A DNA stretch of 64,000 nt from Pinus tabuliformis. Lineage: Eukaryota > Streptophyta > Pinopsida > Pinales > Pinaceae. The translations under genes and the position numbers were made by a program. Location: contig CM062808.1 of NCBI GenBank assembly GCA_031772625.1, positions 146,001,299-146,065,298 of the forward strand, written 5' to 3'. The notes under the pieces are model-generated. The model did no database searches. It was not told the origin of the DNA and worked only from the letters and a program-made list of their open reading frames with translations. The first letter of the stretch is position 1, and each line of letters begins with the position of its first letter. This document shows positions 1 through 11,245 of this stretch, piece by piece.

Positions 1-1107
1 TACAGCTTTTACGACGAACCAAAATTGGTCCGGATCCTCATTCCCTACTCCTCGGAATACCAACAATTTTATCACACTCACCATATTGAACTGTGGTGGT
101 GGCGTGGGCGGAGATGGAGGTGAAGATGGTGAGACCGGTGGTAGTGTAGGTGGAGATGGTATGCGTGGAATTCACTGCCTTATCAAACTGATCGCACTTC
201 TCGAAGAAACTTTCGCAGGCTCTTCCTCACTTTCCCGCCGAGGCAAAATCAAAGGGCTATTTTCTATCTCTGCAATACCTTCATTTCTATAGATCCTCCT
301 AATTTGCATAGTCCCAAACATCAATTTATTCACATAACCCAATTTTCACACAATATCATTTTAATCCAGGTGTTCAAAGATTTAATGTACTTACGTCTCG
401 GTCCTTTGAGGAAGTGTCGTTCCACCTTCCTATAGCTGACTGTCATGTCTACCACGAACTTGGTGATAAACCCTCCTATAATTCGATCAAGCCAATGGTC
501 CACAACATGCGCAATCTTATCTTCCAACGCTTCTAGTGTGCGCACTAATTCTGGAGTCCACACAATCGGTTTGTTGAGCCTACACCTTCCTTGACCATCT
601 ACTAACTTTGCAATCCACTCATACAACTCAGAGGGGAAGGATGCAAAGAAATTTTCGTGGATTTCCGTATATAAGTAGCTCTCTAGCCATTGTTCCTTTG
701 ATACTCATAGGTTCTTGTTTTCCTGTACCGCAAACTCATGAATCTTTATGTCCAACCACCCTTCAATTTCTTTCTTCATCAGATTCCAGTGACATGACAT
801 CAAACATCCCTTATGAAGATCCCAGTCCCAGAAATGGAACCATTTGTTGGCTTGTTGGGGCTTGACCCAGGTTCGGAGGTGATTTAGCCAAACAAATCCC
901 GGTACCACTGGCCCTTTGAGCAATAGTCTGTGGAGCGCAGACTGAGGTCTCACATGAATTAGTATGGGAGGGTGCTAGAACCAGGTTTCTACACCCTGGA
1001 GATGCCTGATGGTTTCAAGTGGTATGCGGTTCGACCCCGCGCACACTTACCAGTACCTCGTAGCCTGTGATTCCCTCTTCGCGCAGCCCTACTTGGGGGC
1101 CAAACAG
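1..1107 (-). pseudogene. Internal part of LTR element E0, unrecognised coding-like sequence
   Basis: This stretch lies downstream (minus strand) of the LTR at 1108-1704, so it is read as the start of that element's internal region. A minus-strand open stretch at 330-626 encodes about 98 residues with protein-like composition (for example WTPELVRTLEALEDKIAHVV and a basic GPRRKYIK segment). A shorter one covers 705-953. No reverse transcriptase, integrase or zinc-knuckle motif was seen, and I do not recognise the product. A GGTGG/GGAGATGG-rich tract at 90-165 would give a Gly-rich peptide on the plus strand but looks like simple sequence. The element is cut by the window edge, so its class is undecided. 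It is treated as a fossil. Confidence 0.35.
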
Positions 1108-1704
1108 TGTTATTACCCAAGTCCTTACTAGTAATCCTATCTTAGTTGATTAACTTAGCTTATTTTATGCTTACAATTATACTTAACAATATTCACAATT
1201 CATACAAGTGCGAGCGGTAAATAAACAATATGATTGCAATTCATATTCAATAGATAATAACCCAAGACAGATACACGTAATTTAGATAAAACTTCTCTTT
1301 ATTATTCTCTTCCTTTAGTTACAGAGTCTATTCTGCCATGTGCACTCAGCTGCAGGGGTCTGCGCACTCAGCTGCAGAATCTACTAGGCCTCTGCGCACT
1401 CAGCTACAGAGCCTCTTCCTACTACTATGACCCAAGACACACTTAGACACTTCTTCTATGCTTCACTATCTCATTCTATCCCTTAAGTTCTATTATTCCT
1501 TTACAACTCAAAGCCTTGCTGTATTTATACAATCCCATGCTCTGCGGACCATGGGTAGGTCGACACTACATTCAAAACTTAGGGCGGACAGCCCTATGAC
1601 TCTAACATACATTGCGTGCCCACAGTTCACAAAGCTTTACAATACCACTCAAAACTTGGGCTTTGAGCCCCAAAACATGTTGTCGGGGGATTCCATGCCC
1701 AACA
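1108..1704 (-). repeat. LTR of element E0 (597 bp)
   Basis: On the minus strand the segment begins TGTTGGGCATGG and ends GGGTAATAACA, giving TGTT/AACA inverted ends. It contains a TATA box (GTATAAATAC, complement of 1521-1530) and an AATAATAAAG poly-A-like signal near 1290, in the right order for U3-R. Just inside the LTR the minus strand reads TGGCCCCCAAGTAGGG, a plausible primer-binding site of unknown tRNA identity. The flanking 5 bp do not match (AACAG versus CCAAG), so this is more likely one end of a longer element than a solo LTR. No partner LTR is in the window. Confidence 0.55.
1325..1420. repeat. Short tandem repeat inside E0 LTR, three units with GCACTCAGCTGCAG core
   Basis: Three units of about 31-33 bp share the core GCACTCAGCT(G/A)CAG, each followed by a CT-rich spacer. 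They lie in the transcribed part of the LTR. No function is evident. Confidence 0.6.
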
Positions 1705-3107
1705 CCAAGTTTGTAGTAATGTAGCAATTAATTTTGTTCAAACACAATATTATCTCGTCCATATCATATAAGATCAGGTAAAATTTTAAGAACCACCCTA
1801 AATTTATATGTATAATAAATGGGCTAATCCCCATGATACATAGGAAAAATGGGAGGAAATTTTATCAATAATATAATATGTATATATAATTTTTTTGGTG
1901 AATCTCTCACCAGATTATATTATCTTGTACAATGATGGAGAATATTTCACTAAATTATAAAATCTTGTAAGATCTTGGAAAATCTTTTGCTGAATAATAA
2001 AACATTGTGAAGTCTTGGCGAATGTTTTGTTAAAGTATGAAACTATATATGATAATAAGAAAACACATTCATTAAATTGTAATATACTAACATACTGTTT
2101 GGAAAAAAGAAACATAATTTTCTCTTCCTACAAACAATGTTCCAAGTTTCAATGGTCGTGTTTGTCAAGGTTCTTACAACACTCTCTTTCATATCCTTCT
2201 ATTAGTTTTGATAATATTCCACAACAAAGTTCTTGTAGGTGTTGATATTGACAACGAGTTCTGTCAAGGTAGGAGAGATTAATATTTTCTCTACAACTTT
2301 TTTCAAGCTACCACTTTTTTCAAGTTATCAAATTTCTTTCTTATTCCATAGACTCCAACTGCGAGATAAAAAAAAACACATCAAATTTGTTTACCCCAAC
2401 ATGCCAACAAGTAGCAAGCCCCAACTATATTATATAAGAAAGTATTAGGTATCCCAAAGGCTTGAAGGGGATCTAATTGAAAGAAGTCACCACTGTGAGA
2501 ATCCTTCCAATCAATATATGAATATATAAATAAAGATTTATTATTATTTTAATTGGAAATATTCAATTAAGTAATAAAATTTAATTACGTCTCTCCCAAT
2601 CTAAATTGCTTATTAGCATAATTCACTACCCTCATAGGTTTCGCATTTTTTAACAACGTTGTAACATGTATATTGATTTCCTTTTTGGTGAACAATCTCC
2701 ACCTTTTTGGAAAATATGGTGCAGTGGCTCTAACCCCTACAGATCATTAGGACAAACTAAGAATAGCACTGAAGATGAAAGGTTGTACAAACCAACTTAC
2801 TTTTCAAACAACTAATCCAACATCAGTACCTAAAATTTTTCATGAATATATCATATTGAGAATGTTTGAAAAATGGTGAGAAATCTTCTACGAGGGTGAC
2901 ACGGAAAGAGTGATAAGGTTTCATTGTTTTGAATTTTTTTTGTTAAATCAAAGAAAGAAAAAACCAATATTAATGGAGACATTGGTATTTTTTACTAAAT
3001 TTTGTGAAGTGACTAAATGTAGCTTTAACCATTCACCTTAAGATGTTTTTACAATATAATTTCCTAAGTCTATTTAATATCTTCACAATCATAAAAACCA
3101 ACCTATA
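1705..3107. other. AT-rich intergenic sequence, no gene seen
   Basis: The stretch is strongly AT-rich with only short chance open frames. No transposon protein motif, RNA gene or clear repeat structure was recognised. Confidence 0.6.
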
Positions 3108-3194
3108 TCCATCTTAACTCTATATCTACCACTCTTAGGGGGATGAAATATATTTATCCCTCTGAGCACTTGGTAGACCCAGAATTAAGATGGA
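3108..3194. repeat. Foldback hairpin, copy 1
   Basis: The left arm (TCCATCTTAACTC..., through CCACTCTTAGGGGGATGAAATA) is nearly the reverse complement of the right arm ending AATTAAGATGGA. The arms are about 43 nt with several mismatches and almost no loop. The sequence after it (TTTAAAT...ACATGAATACC...CATGGGTCAATACC) is shared with that after copy 2 at 3404-3524. The two are probably copies of one small foldback or MITE-like repeat. Confidence 0.55.
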
Positions 3195-3403
3195 TCTAAG
3201 ATGATAGAATTTCCCCTTTAAATATTCTATGCTCACATGAATACCGTGGTATTACCATGGGTCAATACCATGGGTTATCATAAAACTGGAACTTAAAAAT
3301 TACTATTAGTAATTTATAAAAATTAATAAAATTAATAATTGATTTTTATTTTATTTTTTATTTTGACGAAGTTAAAATGTGTAACATACATTAAATTACA
3401 ACA

Positions 3404-3524
3404 TCCATTTTTACTCTTGATCCACCAAGCCCCGAGAGGGATCAAATATTTTTTCACTCTATGCTAGTTTGCATATAACGATATTTAATCCCTCTTGGGG
3501 CTTAGTAGATCCATAGTAAAGATG
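3404..3524. repeat. Foldback hairpin, copy 2
   Basis: The arms include CACCAAGCCCCGAGAGGG and its near reverse complement CCCTCTTGGGGCTTAGTAG, about 45 nt each with a loop of roughly 25 nt. The arm ends (TCCATTTTTACTC and AGTAAAGATGA) match those of the copy at 3108-3194, as does the downstream sequence. No protein is encoded. Confidence 0.55.
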
Positions 3525-3659
3525 ATCTATGCTGGTTTAAATCCCCCATTTGAATAGGCTACATTCCACGTGAATACCATGGGTCAATACTTTGTGCCAC
3601 TTTTATTTTTATTAATACTAATATTAGGGTTAATAATGTTTTTTTGCATGGTATTAATA

Positions 3660-4140
3660 ATAATCTAGCCTATGGTATTTGGCCCATAGTATTTTGCCCA
3701 TAGGTTTCACCTAAATATAACGCATTTTTTAAGTGTTCGTAAATATAAGGTGAATTATGGAGTAAATATAAGAAATGTTTTATTTGTTTGCCATACCTCT
3801 CGTTTATTTATATTTTTATTAATTTACCATACCTCTTTTACAAATATAGTATTTGGCCCATCGGATTCACTTAAATAAAACCTCTTTTTTGAGCCTTCAT
3901 AAATAGAAAGAGGGTTATGGACTAAATATAAAAAGAGGCTTTATTTATTTACCATACCTCCACTTTATTTATATTTTTATTTGTTTACACCCTTGCATGT
4001 ATATAAGGTGACTTATGGAGTAAATATAAAAAATGTTTTATTTATTTACCATACCTCTCATTTATTTCTATTTTTATTAATTTACCGTACCTCTTTTATA
4101 AATATGGTATTTGGCCCATAAGATTCACTTAAATAAAACC
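3660..4140. repeat. Decayed tandem array of AT-rich units
   Basis: The phrases TATTTGGCCCAT, GATTCACTTAAATAAAACC, GGAGTAAATATAA and TTTACCATACCTC recur two or three times in the same order with period near 170-260 bp. The array is broken on its right by the E1 insertion. The AAACC at 4136-4140 is the left copy of the E1 target duplication. Confidence 0.5.
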
Positions 4141-6274
4141 TGATGAGCCCTAGAAATGGGTAATTATATGGGCTCATTTAGCCTCCTAATTCAACTTAAT
4201 CCACCATTCTCATTATTTTATTGCATGTTTTTATTACATTTATGCTAATAGAGTGAATTGGGTTAGTCATTATGCCAAAAAGTCTAATGTGTGCTTTATG
4301 CAAATTTTTGGTCAATTTTGAGACAAAATCAAAGGTTTAATGAGCACTTGGCAGCCAAATTCGTGGAAGAACAAGGGAGAGGATTTGTAGGAAGGTGTCC
4401 CCTTCATTTATGTGCCCTTACCTCGAATTATCCATCAAAAACTCGGAGCACAAGGGGTAGCCAAGCAAGTCAAGTAGGATTGTTGTTCACTGCAAGTTTT
4501 GGCAGCCGAGTTCCTAAAGTTTAGGAGCACTGTTGGGGTCCTCAATTTGTATAAATAAGAAGGCTTAGGGACTCAGTTCAGTTAGTCAGTTTTGAGTCAG
4601 ATTTTAGTCAGATTGTAGTTAGATTTTAGTCAGTATGTTAGTCATTTTGTTTGTCTATTTTTGCACTTTAGTGCAACTCTGTATCAACGCATTTTCGAGC
4701 TTTTTCTTGTAGACAGTTTTTGGGATGTAACTATTATTTCTTGATCAATAAAGATGAATCTAGATTTTCACCAGCTCTGATCTTTCTTAGGAGGTTGTAG
4801 CTCTTAGGGTTGGGCCCAACCCAAGTGCCAATACCTCCTTTGTGTACTTTTATGTGTCTTTGCTGCATTCTTAGAATAAAATATGTTATTTAGGTTAAAA
4901 TCTTGTTTTGTTACTTAGGTTGTTTTTTATTATTAAAGTAGCTTTTCATACTTCAGGTTGATTTGACAGTTTGGTAAAGGAAAAGATCTGCAAAAATGCC
5001 ATCAAGCAATCCTTGATCTCATCTCTCCCTCCTTGGGACCATGAGCTAAGACCAAGGCGTAATTGCTGCCACAAAAACACTGTTTTTTCCGCTTCATGCA
5101 ATTGCTAGTGTTGGATTTTTAGTTAGGAAAGTTGATATCAGTTGTGCTTACATGCTTAGATCTATTCTTGCTTAGTTTTCATAGTTATCTCACATGATTT
5201 TCTGCCAATAAACTTTTGTTCATCATGGTTCTGGTTTTTAGGTCAGATTAGGTCAAAGTAGATAGATCTCTGATTTTTCTAGTCTTCCTTTGATTAGTTT
5301 TGAGAAATAGTGTGTAGATCACCTGTAATACATCCCTTCCTATCCTTCCTTCATCACACAACCTACTCTAACCCCAAATTCTGGATTCCTTCCATTCATT
5401 TGCCACACTTTTCCAATTTGATCTAATTTCTACATTTTTGTGCAACATTGCTCACTCCATCCTTGAAAAAATCCAGCCATCTTCATCACTCCTTAGCATC
5501 ATTTACCAGGTCCTAGACCTCTTCACATCCTCATCCAACCTCCATTTCCACTTTTCCATCGTTTCTCCACCATCAACCCTCCAAAATCCTCTTTCGGAAC
5601 ATCCTGTAGAACATCCTGTAGAACCCCTGCAGACTTCCTGTAAAGTTCACGTGAGCAGGTTTTCAAGATATGATCACTGTGAAACTCTCTGGAAGGGTGT
5701 TAGGGACCCCTTAGGCCCTCTTCTCACCTTCCAAACCTCCTGCAAGCACCCACTCCATTTCCTTTTGCCAATCAACCTCTTCACAGTAAAAAATAGTCAA
5801 AGCACATGCATAATAATTCTGACAACTTACTCAATAATACAAAAAGATGCTATTTCTAGATTTCACTTCAAAAGTAGCTTAGTCACATGCATTTTACCTC
5901 TCCAAGAGTTAATGGCATCCATTTCCACCACTTTCATCTCTTTTCTTGCACCAGTAGGGTTAGTCGGTTAAACTATGGTTTGCTAGGGTTTGCATCTCCT
6001 TTTAGCTTTCAGCTTCTTTCTGCAAGTAGACTAGCCTCTTTTGAGCTAGCTTTCATCCATCACAGTTAAAACCTTCTTCTAAGAACTCATAGAAGTTGTC
6101 TTAAGCTCCTAGCAAACTTGTGCCAACTGATCAAGTGATAGCCTGTAGTAAGAGCTAGTACTTGTGCATATAGCACCGTCAGTTCCAAGTTTGTTACGAA
6201 CTACCGGGTTGATAAAAGTAAAGAAGGGAGCCCCAGGAGTTGCAACATTATTGCTGCAATACTGGAGCCCACCA
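4141..6274 (+). repeat. 5' LTR of E1
   Basis: Starts TGATGAGCCCTAG and ends GGAGCCCACCA (TG...CA). It is 2134 bp and matches the split 3' LTR at 12244-14048 plus 27177-27482. A TATA-like GTATAAATAAG lies near 4549. The primer-binding site follows six bases later. Open frames at 5438-5971 and elsewhere in the LTR are not supported as genes. Confidence 0.88.
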
Positions 6275-6280
6275 TCTTTT

Positions 6281-6299
6281 TGGCGCCGTTTCCGGGGAA
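6281..6299 (+). promoter_or_regulatory. Primer-binding site of E1 (tRNA-Asp type)
   Basis: TGGCGCCGTTTCCGGGGAA lies just inside the 5' LTR and is close to the tRNA-Asp primer site (TGGCGCCGTTGCCGGGGA) typical of the Athila lineage. This fixes the plus orientation of E1. Confidence 0.85.
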
Positions 6300-6466
6300 G
6301 CGTCAGCGTACTTGTGATTGCTGCTTTTCTTGTATTTTCCACTACAACCTTCTGCTAAGTAGTTTATTTCAGAAAGAGTATAGTACTTGTTTCATTTCCA
6401 TTCTGCAATTTCATTTCCGTAAAAGTAGATTAGACATTTCCTGCTTTCAGATATTTCCCACTTTCA

Positions 6467-6670
6467 TAGATTAGCATTTCAATTTCGCAATTTCAATTCT
6501 GCAAGCGTAGATTAGCATTTCAATTCCGTAATTTCAATTCTGCAAGCATAGATTAGCATTTCAATTCCGCAATTTCAATTCTGCAAGCGTAGATTATCAT
6601 TTCAATTCTACAATTTCCATTCTGCAAGCGTAGCTTAGCATTTCATTTCTACAATTTCATTTCAACAACA
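6467..6670 (+). repeat. 41-bp tandem repeat in E1 leader, about five units
   Basis: Units of the form TAGATTAGCATTTCAATTCC followed by GCAATTTCAATTCTGCAAGCG repeat about five times with slow decay rightward. They sit in the untranslated leader between the primer site and gag. Confidence 0.75.
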
Positions 6671-6994
6671 TAGATTATTCATTTCTTGCTTTCATTTCAA
6701 TTCTGCATTTTCATTTAAGGAAGACAGATTTTAGTTAGTTTTAGTTCAATCTATTTTAGTTTTTGCAGGTACAAGTAGAAACAAAACAAGAAATCAACCA
6801 AAAATATTTCCTTTCATGCCTTGTAGGAGTAGAGATAAGTCAGAAAAATGTTTGCACAACATCCCCACTACTTCACACAACCAACCTTCTCTCTTCTACA
6901 ATGGCTATGATTAAGAAGAACACCTAGGTGGACAATAAGACATATTTGAAGAACCTCTAGGGGAGAAGAAGAAGAAAAAATTCCTCTGGAGCAA

Positions 6995-8143
6995 ATGGCT
7001 ACAAACAAAAATGTTGTGAGCAATACCTTATCCAAAAACGAATTTGCAAATCAAATGGAAGATTTCAAGAGCGAGGTGAGGTTGTTTCTTGTCATGCAAC
7101 TAGATACTTTGTGGATCCAAAGGAAGAAAGAGGAAGCCAAGAGGGATTTGGCCATCTTTTGTCCCAGGTGCACTAGAAAGCATCCTAGGAACGAATGTCC
7201 GTTGCACTCCATAGAAGTGTTTTTTGTTTGTGAAAGAGACCATCCTATGAACCAGTGCCCTTCCTTGCCCGGAATTAAAGCTGCATATTAGAGGGCCAAA
7301 GGAGCCACTGAATCACTCTATTTCATGAACCAAAGGAGGCCACATGGACCCAGACCTTACCACCAAGGAATGCAAGGGACATCCCAAACCTATTATGACC
7401 CCTATCAAGCCACTTCCATGCCTTCTTGGGGTCCCCCTGCTCATCCTTCCTGGTCCACACCTCCTCCTTGGTCCTTCACATCTCCATATTATGCCCAACC
7501 AGCTGCTCATCCATTTCACCCCTACGCTCAGCCACAGCCTCAGTGGAATGCACCTCATCAGGGGTGGAGGCCCCAGTACAACACTCCTCCTGCTCCTTTT
7601 CCTCCACCACCTACTCAACCGCAACCATCGCCTCCTGCTCCACCAAGGCAACCCCAAATACCTGCTCAACTGAACTCGAACCTAAATAACAAGCAAGCTC
7701 AGCAAGTATATAGTGGGAAACCACCTGCCCAACCACAACTCCATCCACATCCATCTCAAATATACACCCCCACTCAACTACCTGTACCACCATTTCCAAA
7801 CCCACACATTAGAGTAGCTCAACCCAATTACAATGCTGAGGCAGAACATTTCCAAACAACTCCTTTTGAGCTCAATGATATTCACCATAGCTTAGGAAGA
7901 GTATTGCAAGAAAGAGATTATATTGACAGCATTGAAGGACCACATCCAACAAAAGAAGATTCAAAAGAAAATATCAAAGAACCATGGGCTGCACTTGATG
8001 AAGAGAAGACATCAAAATCAGAGATCGAGAGAGTTCCCTCATGGTTACCGTCAAATCCTCCATGTATTCAAGAGAAAAATCAGCAAAAAGAGGAAGATGA
8101 GAAGGTCATGGTAGAAGGTGACATGAAGAATGATCCAGATTAA
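6995..8143 (+). pseudogene. gag: E1 gag-like gene (zinc-knuckle part plus Pro/Gln-rich tail)
   Basis: The first part encodes a basic segment followed by paired Cys motifs (FCPRCTRKHPRNECPL then FVCERDHPMNQCPSLPGIKA). These align with the E2 gag zinc region (FCSKCREKHPLRECPL ... DHETQQCPSLPRIKA). A long Pro/Gln/Tyr-rich tail follows, ending near FELNDIHHSLGRVLQERDY, which corresponds to the MQCNDIHLRSGRVVEP segment that precedes protease in E2. Gag packages element RNA into virus-like particles. The conserved capsid core seen in E2 (LFPATLKGNALRWF) was not recognised here, so only the C-terminal half is clear. The fossil is broken, and no pol follows. Confidence 0.65.
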
Positions 8144-8452
8144 CAAAAGGACCAAGGATATCAGAGCTTTATTGAGATATAGTTCCAGATGGTCACTAAG
8201 TTGTAGCAGTACTCTCTTCCTCAGCTATGTTTGATCCCTTCAAAGTCAAATCATTTGGTCTCTGAAATCAGGATACCTGTCAAAGCATGCATTTCAAGCC
8301 TCCACACCATTTTGTCTCTAATCTCAATGTGCACATGGCTCCATTGGAAGTATTCTTATACTTGAAAATGGTTTTGTTTTTCAAGTAGGGTAGGGTGGGA
8401 AAAACGAAAAACGAAAAAAAAAAATGAAAATAAGAGGAAAATAAAAATCTAA

Positions 8453-8629
8453 GGTGAAAACCTCCTCGGAGGCGCCTCAGACTGGCTCATTGATTGAAAA
8501 CCTCCATGAGGCAGTCAATGGGTTGGAAAGAAGAGAAAAGAAAAAGAGAATAAGATACCTGGGTGAAAACCTCCCTTGGAGGCGCCCAGGGCAGGCAATT
8601 AGGGTGAAAACCTCCATGAGGCACCCTAG
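8453..8629 (+). repeat. GGTGAAAACCTCC hairpin cluster in E1
   Basis: Four units begin with GAAAACCTCC and continue into a self-complementary stem: CCTCCTCGGAGG, CTCCATGAGG, CCTCCCTTGGAGG, CTCCATGAGG. Two units are followed by a few bases complementary to those after the next unit, so larger stems may form. The cluster is followed by purine-rich AGAAAAAG sequence and a CAG acceptor-like site. It may be an RNA structure such as a packaging signal, but that is inference. Confidence 0.6.
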
Positions 8630-9289
8630 TTGTTTTCAAAAAAGAAGAGAAAAAGAAAGAAGAAAAGAGAAAAAGAAAAATAGACCTAATTTCTGGTGAA
8701 TAAATTGCAGGTTGTAGGAAGGACATTGCAGCTTAGGAGGATCGCACAAGGCAAATATAGAGGTCAGCACCAGGCTACAAGCATCCCTCACAATCTATTC
8801 CTCCATGACCACTAGCCTTTCCCAAGATTTGGTCTCATTCGGACTGAGATTTCACCTTCTACAGGAAGTTCTATGTCTTCTACAGGAAGATCCTGTAGAG
8901 CCTACAAACAAGCCAAGATCAATCTCCGAGAAGGACCCGAAGGTTGGGAATCTATCCATGACGCCTGTAAACATCCCTGTTTCCATCCCTCACCCTTCTC
9001 CATCATTTTTTCCACCTCATTGTGCTTCTTTTCTGAAAACTGTGTTTTCTACAGGAAGTTCCTATAGAAATTATAGAAAGCTTGAAATGGATTTTAAAAA
9101 GCAATTTGGCGAACATGGAAGCTTCATAAAGGGTTCATAAATCCTCCTACAATCTTCAAACCTCTCTCCCATCAATTCTCAGTCTGCATTACAGCCCAAG
9201 CACATTTTTTCCTTACTATGCAAAAACTGCAGAATGCTCTGATACAAAAATACATAGAGTAGAAATTTGTTTTTTCCCTAACTTGAAAA

Positions 9290-9700
9290 CCATGCATCCA
9301 TTTAAAAAACTATTTTATGGGGAGTTGTATAGGGATGATGGCAACATGCCCGAGCAATTTCAGCCAATTCCAGTGCACGGTTTCCAAGAAATTAGCCTCC
9401 ATCACCTTCAGCCATTTTTCCATTTTCTCCATATCTGTGCATCCATTTCAAAACTTGTTTCATTGGGAGATGCATATGGGTGATAGTAACCTACCCAAGC
9501 AATTTCAACCAATTCTAGTGCACGGTTTCCGAGAAATTGACCTCTGTCACCTTCAACCATTTTCAGCTTTTCTCAAAATATGTTCATCCATTAAACACCA
9601 TTTTGCTATGGGAGGTGCATAACGATCATAGAAACATGCTCAAAAAATTTCAGGTCAATCCGATCTATCGTTTGGGAGCTATGGAGAAAACAAGTCGATG
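9290..9700 (+). repeat. About 143-bp tandem repeat, three units, in E1
   Basis: Units begin near 9295, 9438 and 9580 with GCATCCATTT-like sequence. They share CAATTTCA(G/A)CCAATTC, GTGCACGGTTTCC and CACCTTCA(G/A)CCATTTT. The third unit is shorter and more diverged. No coding potential is evident. Confidence 0.65.
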
Positions 9701-11245
9701 TCCTGCAAAAATCTAGCATCAGCAACATGAGGGTGCAAATCTAAATGTTGAAACAGACTCCTGTAGCTTACATCTAGCCAGAGGATACCTGCACAAGAAA
9801 AATAGCCACATATCAGCAACCAAACTAGCATGCATCCATAGAAACAAAGGCATGCAGTAGAAGGAAAGGCCATAGCACTTCACAACAAATGCATTCGACT
9901 TCTAGGTACGTGACTAAACTCATTCCTCTGTTGCATGAATGTAATTTAAGAATTGCATGGACAGTGAGATTGTTGTGATTAAACAAGATCGGTGGCCAGC
10001 TAACTAGCCACACTCATCTAGTTGAGACAACGCCTCGTCTAGTTCAAACATCGCTCAGTTGGTGCAATCGGCAAGTGTGCTCAGCCATCTCGGGAAGAAA
10101 ACTGAAAACAGGTAGTGGTGGTTGTTTAAACTCCAACGTAATTGATGGAAGTGATTATGGGAAAGAAGCATACAATTTCATAACATCACTGCAGTCTGCA
10201 TGGGGCCAACGCACATCCGGCCACCTCATCTCCTCACCACGAATTACGCCAGTAGTTAAAAGACATCTCAGTTAACGCATTCGCCACTCTTTGTTCACTA
10301 CGCCTTCATGACGTTCTCGACTGGATTATGCATTTACCACTTCCAGAGCAGTTAACCAGTGGTCCTCCACCAAATTTCTGCCTTTTTTTTGAAAATCTCC
10401 CACCTATTGAGCTCTACAGGAAGCGCAGTTTCATTCTACAGGAACCAGAGGCCTTCTACAGGAAGGGTTCTACAGGAAAGGCAGAATAGCTTTACGGAGT
10501 ATGAAAACCTGGGATTTTTGTTGAATTTGGAGCTCCAAATGAGGTAGGCTCAAAAAAACTCCTCTATGCATGGTGTGTTTCTGCAAGGTGGTGAATTGAA
10601 CAACATCTGATTGGAAAATTAGAGGAAAAGTCTGCATGTGTAGTCGAAGTAAAACGTTTGCCTGCATATTGCACTAAGTTTCCTCAGTTTTTCTGTATCA
10701 AAAATCTTCTCCATGTTTTCTTTTTAAATTCTCCTGTAGGGAAGATATATGCAGCCATGGAGGCTAGCCTGTGTGTGTGTAAAAAAGTTTCGGATTTGCA
10801 TATCTGTCTGTGTGCTGAGAAGAGAACCTGATCCTTGTGCTCTGCCTGTAAAAACAAATTTCTTCCTTTCATAAGCAAACAGTCGAGTTCTGGGTGACAG
10901 TAGTCTTAAAACAAGGGAATTTTTGCTAGTTGATATTGGACACATGAGAAATTCCTTCTTGGGTTCAGGGGAAACCAAATTCAACTATCCTCTATTTCAG
11001 ATTGACTGTTTGGTTGCCTAAGCATTTCCTTTTCTGAGTAAAACATAAAAAGAGCACTCTCACCATGCCAGGAGGATTCATAAGGAAAGAACCCTCGGAC
11101 TCTAGCAAACTGCACAAGAATCCTGAGGTGGTGGACCTCTTCACCTGAGCAAAGAAGAGAGATCATTGGGCCAACTTGCTAAGAAAACATTCTTTCTGCC
11201 TGAGGAGCATCCTTAGGAGACAAAAACTGGGTAAGAAGAACCAGC

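Larger units (their letters stand above)
8144..11245 (+). other. E1 internal region without recognisable genes
   Basis: About 3.1 kb lies between the gag end and the 3' ORF remnant, where autonomous relatives carry pol. Only short chance frames were seen. It holds the GAAAACCTCC hairpin cluster (8453-8629), a splice-acceptor-like TAAATTGCAG at 8701-8710, scattered TTCTACAGGAAG motifs and a three-unit repeat at 9290-9700, listed or discussed separately. Confidence 0.6.

Noticed and set aside
1010-1060. GGTTCGACCCC resembling a tRNA B box
   Set aside because: No A box at the right spacing and no cloverleaf can be drawn around it; it lies in the leader of E0.
5438-5971. 177-codon plus-strand frame in the E1 5' LTR
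   Set aside because: It lies wholly in U3-R-U5 sequence; the other LTR copy (13530 onward) does not keep it, and its composition is low-complexity.
7313-7689. Extra frames on both strands over the E1 gag tail
   Set aside because: They are shadows of the Pro/Gln-rich gag frame at 7325-8143, caused by biased composition.
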